This document shows, in pieces, positions 1 through 11,275 of a stretch of 64,000 nt of DNA. Source of the stretch: Fomitopsis serialis (lineage: Eukaryota > Basidiomycota > Agaricomycetes > Polyporales > Fomitopsidaceae); the NCBI RefSeq assembly GCF_022376445.1, contig NW_025955052.1, forward strand, positions 94,015-158,014, in the 5' to 3' direction. The notes under the pieces were generated by a model. The model was given only the letters and a program-made list of their open reading frames with translations. It was not told the origin of the DNA and did not search any database. Both the position numbers and the translations under genes were made by a program. Position 1 is the stretch's first letter. The number at the start of each line of letters is the position of its first letter.

Positions 1-349
1 AGGACGCGCAGTAAGATCGTCCTTCGCAAACAAAACATTAAGACGAGACGCTAAGCAGATATCGATGCCTTGATGCAGGATGCTCCGAGCAAACATGTGG
101 AACATATACATGCTGTACGCGCGAGCGAGCCCGGAGGCCAATGATGATCATCCTGTTGGCAGGATGAGGGTCATGGCGGATGGCGGCGTTGACGAAGTGT
201 GGAGTGTAATTCGCAGTGCATGCATCATGCTTCGGTGAGTCATATCATACTTCATTTTCAGGAGCAAACACTGTGATCTACTATCGAGGTCCATGGTACA
301 ACGCAATCGCCATGGGCAAAAGTACGTGCATGTGGCATACACAATGCCT
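1..349. other. intergenic, no gene seen
   Basis: Lies downstream of the minus-strand gene that ends near 350. Short open frames here overlap on both strands and none resembles a known protein. It may hold the 3' untranslated part of that gene. Confidence 0.5.
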
Positions 350-2622
350 TCATTTCTTCGAATTTCTCCATCTGTGCATGTGCCACTCAGTATACTTCGC
401 GTCGCAAGCAGGTGCGCTCTGCATGAACCACTGAACCTGATCGCTAGGCATGAACGTAGCCGCCTTGACTGGCCACCCCATGTGTCGTTCCCTCTCTTGC
501 GCCGCTTTGTACATCTCCTCCCGAGAGATACATCCCGTGCTTGTGAGAGATCTTGTGTAAAATGCACGCATCGGCTTCGCTTGTGACGCTTGAACAATCC
601 GTCTCTCGGACTCCTCCTTGGACAGGAAGAACTGCGAAAGTTCAGCGACCAGGTTGTCGGGCACGGGTGGCCGGCCTTCGCTCTTGAGTGCAGCCAGAAA
701 GCCTGGCAGGTCGAAAACTTCGACGGGCGAGCGGTCTTCATCGGTTTGCTCCCCTTCCTTTGTATCTCCGTGTTCCGCGTCATTACCAATGGCTCTGTAT
801 CTCTTGAAGGCGTACTGGCACTCAGTCGGGGCCAACGTTTCTCCCCATTGGTACATGCATACCCAGCTCTGATGCGAGCCCGGGGCGAAGGCGTCCAAGC
901 CGAACAGAGGCGCAGCTGCGAGGGATCTCGCGGAGAACGCCTTCCCCCGTTCTCGCGTCGCGCTCAATACCGCCTGAGGTATCACGTCACCATGAGACGT
1001 GAAGAAGTTCGCGGGATTGTGCGCGACGATCCTGGCGAAGTCGAGGAGAGACTGGACTATTCTTGTCGGAGTGAAGACAGGCAAGCAGCAGCCGTGCATA
1101 TCGGGTGTCCACCTGTCAGTGGCGCGGTGCCGCGCGGTTGCGAAGGTGAATGCAACGGGCCAGCGCGGCGGCTCGGCCACTTCGAGCAGGGAAGGGTGCA
1201 GGAGGGTGTCGAGATTGTAGAATAGCTTGGGTTCATTCCGTAGCAGATCGAAGAGTTCGGCCTCCTTGATTGACGTACAGCCGATGAGGACGAGTCGGCG
1301 CAGGGTTGGCAAGATCGTGAGTAGCTGCGATATGGTCTCCGATGTGATGCACTCATTGAATGAAAGGTTCAGGGCGCGCACCGCCGGCTCCTTGCGGGAG
1401 GACAGAATCTGGAGAAGCCCATCGGTGGACAGGTGGAAGCCAGATAGATGATCCACGGCTTCGCCTTGCAGTTTATCGAGCGACAGGGCTTCGAACAAGG
1501 AGACTGCGTTGTCCGGGAAAGGATTTTGGCGTCGAAGGTATGAATGGACCTGGTGAGCCTTCTCCGACTGCGACAACAGTCTCTCGATGTCGCTCGTGTC
1601 GCCACTAGATATAGCCTGCTCCAGTGCGGGTACCAACGATAGCTGGGCCAGGGAGGGAATAAGAGCATCTGACATCCCTTGAGGCTCTCGGGCGTCCGCA
1701 GGTACTTACGACCGTGACGAGGCCCTCTTCGCCTTCAAGTTCCTCCCTACCCTGCTGTAGCCACGCCTCGTCGATCATATCTAGTGTTACCAGTGGAATG
1801 CCGTCCAAGGCATGCAGAAGGCGTCTCGTTTTCTGATCGCTGGGAACATAACCGTAGTAGCGCATATAGCGTTCCGCGTCGACCATACACCCATCTGGCT
1901 GAATATGACAATAGGCAGGGGACTCGGGCTCTGTTACGTCTATGACGGTTTGACTACCATCAGTATCTGTAGTGCATTGCGTTCAATCTCGTCATGTATG
2001 AACTATGCTGGACTGGGACGACTCACTGCGCTCGTCCCAAGGTGAGCAATCAGCTGTTAACACGTCCCAAGCGAATGCCATGCCGCTCGTGTAGGGGTTT
2101 CCCGCTGGGTCCATTTCACCATTGTCTACACACCACGCCATGCCCAGCAACGATGCCGTGAAAGGACACGGGTATTTGGGAAGCTTGGGCTCCTGGGTCC
2201 ACCGACCGTGCTTGCCTTGTAATTTCTGGATCTCGGCTCTTACGACCTCCGCGTTCTCCCTCTGCTTGAGCAGAGTGACGAAGCGGCTTATAGCGGCCGC
2301 TGGAAGGTCTTCGTAGCAGTCTTGGTGATGATATGCAGCGATACAACGGTACCTGGGTCGACCGTCCTTGGCGCCGTGAGGTATGACTCGGGCGATGAGG
2401 AAAGCCTAGTGTCTCTGTCCCATGTTGGCTGGGCGAAAAGTCGGGTAGGAGCGGTCACGGTGTGACTATCAAAGGAAAAGAAAACATCAGCGATGCCGGG
2501 GCGAGGGTGAGGACGATGGAGACGGTGATCGACCAACTAGTACCTGACTCCTTGTGGCCCTGACTTCCAGATCGGACCTGCGATAGCCTCGTATGGATCT
2601 GCAAGGTCAGGCACGATATTCA
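350..2622 (-). CDS. unrecognised fungal protein with leucine-rich stretch, multi-exon
   Basis: I read a spliced gene on the minus strand. The last exon is about 350-1642. Introns fit GT..AG at 1643-1709 (GTAAGT..CCCAG), 1967-2026 (GTGAGT..TACAG) and 2309-2352, and each keeps the frame. A further intron lies near 2460-2560. The first readable part contains PDLADPYEAIAGPI; the true start codon is unresolved and may lie up to about 2880. The middle of the last exon has a leucine-rich stretch (VRALNLSFNECI, then LLTILPTLRRLVLIGC), as in F-box/LRR-like proteins, but I see no F-box. No catalytic motif or membrane segment is visible. A truncated relative of the PYEAIAGPI segment sits 650 bp away at 3242-3280. 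Function unknown. Confidence 0.6.
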
Positions 2623-3241
2623 AGTTTTAGACCGTTGATGACAAGCCTTATTTGCCGCTATGTATCTAGCTACTGACATCCCGTCAGGAGCCACTATATG
2701 ATCTCCGCGAGAACGAGCTCGATGTACTGAAAACACCAACGGTTATCTCGTCTCATATAGCGGACAAAATCAAATATAGGCAGTGATGAGAAAGGTGACG
2801 AGGACGGTGAGCCTGTAAAGCGCCCGGACCTTAATCTCGAGCAGCCGGGGTACAGTTCGCTAGCCACGACAGCATGCGCCATTCAACGGACGACGACCGA
2901 CAAGTGAAACCCACGCGGCGACGAGGTCGGCAGCGTGTCTCGTACCCAACGATCCACTGGCGTCACCTTGCACCATTCCAAGTATCTACGACCACCACTC
3001 CCCGTTCGCAGTCACCACGACCGTGACCCCGAGGCAAACGCCACCGGGCCCACGCCGTTAAAAGTCGGAACAGCACGGACGCTATGTATCCACTCAGATT
3101 GGCGTGATCTTGTTGTATGACACGCCCATTTCGCCGCGACGTGCGAATTTCGAAATATCTGACCGGGGCGAGACATATATGCATAAGGCCTCAGGTCGGT
3201 CTCGGGCGACCGAGGCCTCCGCCAAAACTGGGCGTGTGTTA

Positions 3242-3280
3242 AATTGGGCCTGCGATGGCCTTGTATGGCTCTGCAAGATC
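3242..3280 (-). pseudogene. truncated copy of an exon of the 350-2622 gene
   Basis: On the minus strand this reads DLAEPYKAIAGPI followed by a stop. The neighbouring gene has DLADPYEAIAGPI at about 2580-2620. Most nucleotide differences are at third codon positions, as expected of a once-coding duplicate. I could not follow similarity further on either side, so this looks like a remnant and not a second gene. Confidence 0.5.
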
Positions 3281-3381
3281 AACTTGAAGTACAATAGATT
3301 CATGCAGACCGGTGAACACTCACTTGCTGACATGGAGCTCGCTCGACGGCGACGGAGCCATGTGGAACGCGAGATACACGG

Positions 3382-3427
3382 CCTATATCGCCTCTAAGGT
3401 GTCCCCTATATCGCCTCTAAGGTGTCC
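3382..3427. repeat. 23-bp perfect tandem repeat, two units
   Basis: CCTATATCGCCTCTAAGGTG plus TCC occurs twice back to back (3382-3404 and 3405-3427) without mismatch. It is noncoding as far as I can see. Confidence 0.9.
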
Positions 3428-3603
3428 GTGCGGTACATCGAATGCACGGCGAGCGCCGTAGAACGGAACAATGTTGCAAAGCAGAGGTTCTGACAACATA
3501 CGCGTGGATCGCGCTGCATAAACATGGATACTTCTCCAAACCCTATATTTCACTATTGGTGCTCAGCAGCTGCACTGGGAGCAGCGACGTACCGGGTCAC
3601 TCC

Positions 3604-4540
3604 TTATAACATGCTCTGTTTCATATTTGAACGCAGCAAAGATTGCAGGGAAGCCTTAGTACTGTCCTTCTCATCCTTGATAACCGATGAGAATGCCTTG
3701 AAGTTTGGACGGGACGCATCGGCTGAGCGCGAGAATAAGTGGATGTCATGTCTCTGCCATCTCGAGGCATACGGCGATGCTCAGCACAGCAAACTCACCT
3801 TGTAGCTGGAACGCAATGCTCTCGCTCGTGGTGATTTGAGCACCCGCTTGTCGCATCCTTTCAAGCGCGATAGGGACCTCTTCCGCATTGCAGCTGGATA
3901 CGCCATCTGCTATGACATGCACGTCGTAGCCGGCTTCCAGAAGGTCGAGTGTTGTCTGCAGTACGCAAACGTGAGACTGCAAACGTGGTCAATCTCGACG
4001 TGACGGTAGAACGCTGACAGACACATGACCCTACTTCTATACCGAAAATCGCGATGGACTTGGATTGACGATCGCTCAAAACATCGCGGACTTCTGGCGT
4101 GAGCATGGTGAAGAGAGACTTCGCGATGGTCCCCAAGTGTAGCTGCCCGAGTGCTGCGAATGCGAGCTCAGGAACAGTGGGCCCAAGCGCTGTGCTAGAC
4201 AGTCAGGTGACGGGGATAACCATAGTGCAAGTGGATACATACACCGCGGGTTCTGTTCTGTGACGAGGACCGGAACATCGAGGACCTACAAATAAATCAT
4301 CGTTTCATGAACAACTGAAGCTATTTAACTGAGACAGAACTGACTTTCGCCATCTTTAGCATTTTGTTGGCAGTAGCCACGACACTGTCGAAGCCATGAA
4401 TAGCAGGTCCTAGAGTACAATCAGAACATTGACAATGCGGAATCGAGGAGATAGCAGCACATACTGAACTTAGCTTGCAAGTCGCATACGAAAAACACTG
4501 TACGACCAGGAATGACTTTGACCACTCGGGCGACGGACAT
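3604..4540 (-). CDS. isochorismatase-family hydrolase (ISOC1/ISOC2-like)
   Basis: Spliced minus-strand gene, about six exons, starting [12 protein letters not shown] at 4540 and ending RSNMKQSML* at 3604. The fold's catalytic triad is visible. The aspartate is in VFFVCDLQ (about residue 20), the lysine in TIAKSLFTM, and the cysteine in SHVCVLQTT. The following [13 protein letters not shown] and the C-terminal [19 protein letters not shown] match the eukaryotic isochorismatase domain-containing 1/2 type, which has no isochorismate pathway role. Its substrate is not known from sequence. The length (about 200 residues) is normal for the family. Introns fit GT..AG, for example the last one after QLQ with GTGAGT. 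The frame is intact throughout. Neighbours give no pathway hint. Confidence 0.85.
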
Positions 4541-5346
4541 TTGACCTGGCGTATGTAGGCTTAGTGCTAGGAGCTGAGGTTTTAGGGAAGGGGAAAGTGG
4601 TGCGTGTCAATCGTCGACTTCATATATGAAGGGGAAGTGCTGTACACGAGGTCTTGAACGACTCGGACTCGGACGTCCGCGCGATGTAGCGATTCCGGTT
4701 CGCACAAGCCTTGTCGGGCATCCGTCTTGGCACGCACCTTCCGAGAGACCCGTCTCAAGCTGACGCCGTATATCCCAGACTCGTGACCCACGCAAGGTCC
4801 ACCCGCTCGAAGAATCAGCAGTCCTGTAACGCCGCAACTCGCAACAGCTTGATCGCCTGCGCACCAAAACCACACAGCGAAAACATTCAGATAGCTAAGA
4901 GGAAAACTTGCATGGACATCATAACCAAGGCATAAAACTTCAAGACAGTGCCAGCTTGCAAAACATCGAACATAGTGGTACAGGGCGGAAGGCCACGCAT
5001 CAGATACAGAAAGGTCCATGTCGACCGGGGTTCGCGCCACCGAGGGAGCGTCAAGCTCCAATAAATGACAGGCGAGGGGAAAGACATTGAATGACGGGGG
5101 GAGGGGGGGAGGGGGGGAACGATGGTTATATGACACAATGAGGACTTTCATAAAGGTAATGGGATGATCGGGGGAATGGGGGTGGGATGGAGATGCGAGA
5201 CGTGACGATCAATAGAAAGCCAGGTGATGCGAGACCATGATCAGCAAGAATCAAACTAGTCCGTGGATGTCCGGGGCAGGAATCAGAACTGCATATCAAG
5301 AAAATTAGCATCCCGTAACCACCGAGAGTTCAACACAATACACACC
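4541..5346. other. intergenic with a G-rich tract
   Basis: Upstream of the hydrolase and downstream of the coiled-coil gene. A 189-codon open frame runs on the minus strand (4582-5151), but its composition is not protein-like and it resembles nothing known. The only distinct feature is the G-run cluster at 5096-5117. Confidence 0.4.
5096..5117 (+). repeat. G-rich tract (possible G-quadruplex)
   Basis: Runs of 6, 7 and 7 guanines separated by single adenines. The runs are long enough to supply four G-tracts within one strand. It lies about 230 bp beyond the 3' end of the coiled-coil gene. Confidence 0.7.
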
Positions 5347-8300
5347 TCAAGGGCGTGTCATTGCACCTTGCGTCTTCCCACGAGCGACAGTGGAGACACT
5401 TTGCTGCCGCATGCGACCCTCATCTTCCATCCGGAGCCTCAACTTTTCCAATTGCTTCTCCCTCTGGACGTAGGCCTTGTCTCTTGGCGGCTTTGCGACC
5501 TCGGGCTGAACGGGCTGAGGTGCATTCACGAAGGCCGAGCTCACAGAAGCATCGCTCGGAGAACTCGAATGACTCGTGCTCTCCGGAATGAAACACAGTG
5601 CGGCGGCCGCAGCTGCAGTGGCGGATGCTCTTGAACGTGGTGACCAGGGGAGAGAGGGCATGGGTATGAAATTCGTCAAGGTCTGGAATGAAAGTCGTGA
5701 AGCAAGCGTGGGAGACATGGATATAATGGAGGAGGGGGAAGTTGAGGACTGAGAGGAAGGTGTGGAGGACGGCGCGGAATTAAAGGGATCCTCAGAGTCG
5801 GGGAGGGCATGACCGTTCATGACTGGAGATGCGGAAGGAGCCTTAGTCGTGACAGTGCGGGCTGATCCTGCGGCAGTGTCTACGCGACGCGAACTCCGTC
5901 AGAAACAATGACTGACATCAGGCTGGGGAGGCGCGTACTGGAAGGGCTCATAACGGGAATGCCGGAGGGCTTGACAGACGCCGGAGAGGGGCGGTGCGGC
6001 TGCGGAATGAAAGACGTAGTCTTGCTTGCGGAAAGAGGCGGGCTCTTGATACGAGGCTGGGGAATAAACGTCGGCGACGCCCCGCCACATTTCGCTGGGG
6101 GAGTCTGGAACGGGCTCGGAATGTTGGTGTTGCGCGCAGGGAGCACAGGCGACTTCGGAGTACCAGTCGTCTTGGCCGACGCAAGGCGCGGGATTGATGA
6201 GGGCGAGGGGTATGCGTTCGCCGCCCGCGTCTGAGGGAACCTGAAAGAGCTGTCAGCTTCCTCGGCGACAGGCGTCTGCACGGCAGGCGAAGATTTCTGC
6301 GCAGGAGTCGATGGCGCAGGGGTGGGTTCCGGCTCTTGGACAACCTGGAACTCAGGCGGGATCTCGAAGGTGAACTTGATCCCACCCTCGTCAACTTCGC
6401 CGACAAACTCCTCATCAGCATCAGGCTGCACAGCCTCTTCCTCCTCCTCTTCCTCCTCTTCCTCCATGACAATGTCCAGCTCGCGCTTCGGCGACTCTGG
6501 GGTAACCTCAACACCTACATCAGCAGGGATGAAGAAAGGCGGGAAATCGTCGTCCGCCTGCGCCAGAGCCTGCGAGAAGAGCGTCTTGCCACTCTCGAGC
6601 GAGCGCAAGCGGGAATCCATGGGAGGAGAGTTGTCGACATCCTCCAGGCATCCGAAGAAACGGTCAATCTCGTCGACACGGGAAACCGTGACGACGGCCC
6701 CAGACGTCGGGAAAGTCCAAGTGGTCGAGAGCGATACATGGCGGGAGTGTACTTGCTGCGTGGCACTCGGGGTTGGCAGGGGCGAGGGCGTCGCTGACGC
6801 AGAACGCGTCAACTCAGGGACCTCATCTAGCTGAGGCGCTGGCTCGTTGTCATCCGCCACGGAACCGAAGGAGGACGTGGTCAAGGAATGGGGGAACACA
6901 TCATCATCGCCCTCTTCTTCGTCTTCGAACCTCGCGAGCTCGTCCTCCTCCGACATGTTAGACAGCGTCTCCTCATCCTCCTCCGCAACAGCCTTCAACC
7001 CAAAATCGAGCTTGTCCCTCGGGCTGTCCACAGACTCGACGTCGGTGAATGAGCCCTCCGAATCGATCGACTGGAAACCGAGGCCGCGGCTCCTAGCAAA
7101 CATCATCGTCCGCGACATAGCCGCAGGGACCTCAAACGCCCGGGGAGTGTTCATAAGGCCAGCATGCTCCAGCTCCCTCTCAATCTCCTCCCGCTTCTTC
7201 CTCTCCTCGTCCAGCTCGCCCTGCAGACGCACACACTCGTTCTGCGCGGTGGACATGCGCTCTAGCTCCGCCTTCAAGCGCTCGACCTCCTGCTCCACAA
7301 CGGTCTTCTCCGTCTTGACCTGCTCTAGCTCTTCGACCGCGCCCTTGGCTTCAGCAGTCTTGGCTTGGAGGGCCTCTTCAAGACCGGCCCTTTCCACCTC
7401 CAGGAGACCAACACGCTGGCGAGCGACCCACGCGTCCCGACGCTCGGCATCGATGCGCTTCGCGTACAGGCTAATCTGCTTCTCGAGGTCACTCACGCGC
7501 ATCCGCCAACCATCGACGTCCCTCTTGAGCTCGTCGCGCTCCGCTTTCAGGTCCGCGATCAGCGACAGCATCTCGTCGCTCGGCTCGCTGCTCACTGTAG
7601 ACACGGCGGACGAGTCGGAGGCATAGGACACGGGCCGTGAATAGGACCGGCTGCTGCGAGAGGACAGTGCTCGCTCCAAATCCGAGATACGCTGCACAAG
7701 CGTTGTATGGGCCTGAAAGAGAAAATGCTGTTCACTCGTGGAGAGGGGCCGGGTCGACCGGCTCGCAAGAAAGGACTCCATGTCTTCCTTTGTGCGCGAG
7801 GATGCGCTCGTAGGCGTCATCTCGGGCGTCGGCAGGCCAATCATGGTTTGCGGGGCTGTGTCCGTCGAGCACACGTAGGAGACACTAGAACGTCGCGATA
7901 ACTGCGAGTTCCGAAAGGACTGATGGTGCTCCATGTTGAGGTCCAGGTTGAGAGACGGCCGGCGTGCAGGGGCGCCCGACAACGGCGAAGGCGCCGACGG
8001 GAGGTTCAGCGACTGGCGCTTGGAAGCCAAGGTCAGTGAACGGAGGCCAGAACGTGCGCCGGGGCTCGGCGAGGGCGTCGGGGTGGGGGTGGGGAGATCA
8101 CCAGTCACGACGCTGCCAATCGCAAGGGAGAGAGGACGCAAATTGAGGCTTGCTGGCCGGTGCCTCACAGGTGCAGGCGACGGCGAGGTCACGGTAACCT
8201 CCACTGAGGATGCCGATATAGGTGCTTGCTCTTCCTCCTCCTCCTCTTCCTCTACCAGCGTGCCCAACTGTTCCTTGGCCGAGGCCGAGGCCATGAGCTT

Positions 8301-8830
8301 GCCAAATGACTCGCGCTTGTTGCCGGTGCCAGGCGGAAATGATGGCTTGCTGGCTTCATAGAACGTCAGCATGAAGTGAATGACTGATCAAAACAACACT
8401 TACGAAACTCGAACGCACGCATGCTGGGCTCCTTTGCATCGAACTCGGGGATCTCGACCTTCGAGAAGGACCCTACATCGGTCTTGCCTTCCAATGCCCA
8501 CAGTGCCCGTCGACGAACAGAGTCTTTGTCGCCGAGGTTGATGTTGTCGTCTGAAACAGATTGCGGGATATGGGGTAGCGAGACACCCATCATGTCGGCA
8601 GATTCCCTACGAGTCGACACCGAAGAGCGGCGGCGATGATGGGAGCTGCGTTTGGAGGACACCGATGTGCGAGTGGGGGAAGGAGGCTCATCGGTTGTCG
8701 CCACAGATGGCGTAGGGAAAGAAAGGGGGACAGAAACCGACCCATTACGAGAGTGAGAACGTGCGTGACGTGGTTTCGGACCGCTGTTCTGCGTGGGAGG
8801 GGGTGCTCCGCCTAGTCTGAACGAATTCAT
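5347..8830 (-). CDS. long Ser/Pro/Glu-rich coiled-coil protein, unknown
   Basis: Starts MNSFRLGGAPPPTQ at 8830 and ends MTRP* at 5347, about 1100 residues. Exon 1 (8830 to about 8403) is Ser/Arg-rich. After a short GTAAGTG intron comes one exon of about 800 codons. A final exon follows an intron near 5835-5910; several donors are possible there, as the long exon reads into TAG near 5882. The long exon holds an acidic run (near 8240), Pro/Ser low-complexity sequence, a coiled coil from DEMLSLIADLKAERDEL to EELEQVKTEKTVVEQEV, then acidic stretches including eleven glutamates in a row near 6450. No enzyme motif, signal peptide or membrane segment is visible. A scaffold or trafficking role would be guesswork; I do not recognise the family. 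The gene shows no frameshift. Confidence 0.8.
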
Positions 8831-9283
8831 CTATACATTGAGGTCAGCTGATACATTCAATGGCCGCGCAACGCAAAGAACATCCTGTCGAACCGAGAAG
8901 CATATTCGCCGATCATGACACATGTATAATATTGTGTAATGGACCGCAATGCAACGGGTAGGCGTGCCACACGGCAGCAGACAATGCTAGAAGGGCATTT
9001 CGAGCATTTCGAGACACGTTTCAGGCCTGAGCCCAATTGGTTATATGTGGTGACGGACACGGGTCGCTCGAACATTCGATCAACGTTCAGATATCCTGGA
9101 CTCGAAGCAAGTTCGCAAGACCCGACGTCTTTCAGAGGAAGAGATGGCGACCTGTAGCGAGTGTGCGGCGTGCTGGCGCCTGCGCACTGCGCGCCCACGC
9201 GCCCCAAGTTCAACCCACATCAAGCTCGACCCGACCCGCCCAACCCGACCCTAGCAAGGCTTCCTCCCCTGTTCTCCGAAAAG
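8831..9283. other. upstream region of the coiled-coil gene
   Basis: No open frame here resembles a protein. It is likely the promoter and 5' leader of the minus-strand coiled-coil gene (ATG at 8830) and the 3' flank of the doubtful small gene at 9284-9567. Confidence 0.4.
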
Positions 9284-9567
9284 TCACGAAAGACTTTTCA
9301 CTGTGGATGAACAGAGGAACAGCTTGGAAGAGGGGCTACGCACGAGCTTTCGTATCACTGCGCCACCGTAGTAATGGAACGAGAACATGAGAACATGGCT
9401 GATACCCAGTGAAAAGGGGTCAGGCAACCCCCTCGACTTCGAGACACCAGCAATCCTAGATGATGGAGTTCGACACAACAAATGAAATGAACACACACCC
9501 TCATCTTATCGGCGAGGAAATGAGCCTCCTCTCTGGCTGTGTTGCTGGCGACTGCGGGGTGGTCCAT
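9284..9567 (-). CDS. doubtful small gene
   Basis: A possible two-exon frame on minus. It starts MDHPAVASNTAREEAHFLAD at 9567 (context AATACCATGG), has a GTGTGT..CATCTAG intron of about 43 bp, then IAGVSKSRGLPDPFSLG to VKSLS* at 9284. The product would be about 78 residues. I recognise no family. The splice sites and protein-like first exon are the only support. It could equally be part of a longer gene whose other exons I did not identify. Confidence 0.3.
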
Positions 9568-11275
9568 GGTATTCACGTAGAGCGTCGGGGGCGTAAAAGG
9601 AGTGGCTGTTCTTGAACGAACGTAACGAGAAAAGAAAGACAGGACCGAGTGGCTAGGACGCCGTAGTACAGACGGAGAGGGATGAAGATGGCGAGCAGAT
9701 GGCGGCCTGGAGAGAGTCGCCCAAATCCAACCAACACAAATAGCGTCGCCCCCGCGGCATCTCCCGATCTTTATGAATGACACGTGGGCCGCCCCCGTTC
9801 CCCGTCGCGTCGCGTCGCGTCAGGACGCCCTCATGCCACCCACCCACAACTTAGTTCGACGCGCGCAAGGACGCGAACTCTCGCTCATTCCACGTACAGA
9901 TTCTCTCATTTGGTTATGCATTGTTGTCGAGGCACCTCTACCGCTACGGCACCGCCAGGCGCAGTGCAGTTCTGCTCGGATAGCCTCAGAAGGCAAGTCC
10001 GCACAGCACCCATACATGCTGGCAGTCAAAGCAAATGCATACCCCCACGGGCCGCACACTCGGATCTACTCGAGTGCCTATCAACTCAACGTGAATACGG
10101 TGAAACGCGAACTCGTCTGTGACGCTGACGCTACCATCCCGAATTGACAGGTGACAAAATGTGCCGTGATGCTATCGGGTACTAGTCTCAACAGGAGTGC
10201 AGGTGAATCAAATGCATGTCAGTGTTATGCACACGCATTGTTGAACCGAAGAGAAGCGAAATCGGCCTTGCACGTTCTACGGCAAAAGGGTCGTAAGTGG
10301 TGATTCTCGAGGTCCTCGCATTGATCCAGCAGGTTGGGAGTCGTTGGCCCGCTCTGGGTCAGACGAACGAGTACTTCCACTGCGAGTGGAATTGTCGTCC
10401 GCCGATACTTGTTGCACACGATACTCGCCGAACATTGCATGAACTAGTGAAGTGTGTTAGACATCCGACATACTCGTACCTAAACTGACCCAAATAAGTT
10501 ACCTTACATAGCTGTCAGTGATTCCGGCGGGCACATCATCCGCACCATCTTCCGAGCAAAACCAAGCCGCTGAAATACGTCAAAGTGCGAACGGTTGTCT
10601 TCTACACAGCGGTGCATGACCTCGCATCTAGACCGTCAACGCATCTATAGACTCGAATGCAGGTTGACCTGTTCTTGATGATCGTGACCACTGCGGTCAT
10701 AGTCTCTTAATGTAGCGCAAGACCGCTCAGCATCCGAGATGACCATTAATGGGTTTGACAACAGCCATGCCGTACGCACCGGAGGACACAACGCTCTTGA
10801 CGGGATTGTACGTACTATGTACTGTACGGCGGTCGACCGGCGTGTGCTACGGGTAGTGGGTCTGAGTGTGTTAGTACTAATGGCCTTGGGCCTTGTCGCA
10901 GATCTGCGCTCGTATCAACACTGACAACAGTTCCCCTGAGCCTCGAGTTCCATCGTGCCATTGGTGGTCCTAGTGGGTTGGAGCTGCATCTGTCTTGTCT
11001 CGTTGTGACAGGCTTCGAATACTTCTAACTTCGGGAGCGCAGCCGTCGAAGCGCAAGTCACTAAGACTGGTCCAGCAATAGCAAACTGAATCCGAAATCC
11101 AAAGTCTAATTATAGCACGATATACACGTATGTAGAAGGATACACCAATACATAGCGAACAACACGAGGGGACTAGCGCGAGGGCCATAAGATACACAGG
11201 AACGGAAAAGAAAACGACGTTAAATCAAAGTAAGAACGCACATGTCTCAGAAGACGAAATCAGCCACGGCAAGCC
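9568..11275. other. 1.7-kb stretch without a recognisable gene
   Basis: Several overlapping open frames of 60-140 codons lie on both strands at 9770-10150, but none has protein-like composition or a known motif. The part nearest 11276 is probably the 3' untranslated region of the Zn2Cys6 regulator. Confidence 0.4.

Larger units (their letters stand above)
2623..3603. other. intergenic with gene fragment and short tandem repeat
   Basis: Between the leucine-rich gene and the hydrolase. The first part (2623-2882) may contain the 5' exons of the leucine-rich gene. Otherwise I see only the exon fragment at 3242-3280 and the tandem repeat at 3382-3427. Confidence 0.4.

Noticed and set aside
4582..5151. 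189-codon open frame on minus
   Set aside because: Composition is unlike a protein, it includes the translated G-run tract, and no motif is present; the region is best read as intergenic.
6322..7640. Long Ser-rich frames on plus across the coiled-coil gene
   Set aside because: Antisense readings of Glu/Lys coiled-coil codons; the minus frame has the conserved structure and splice sites.
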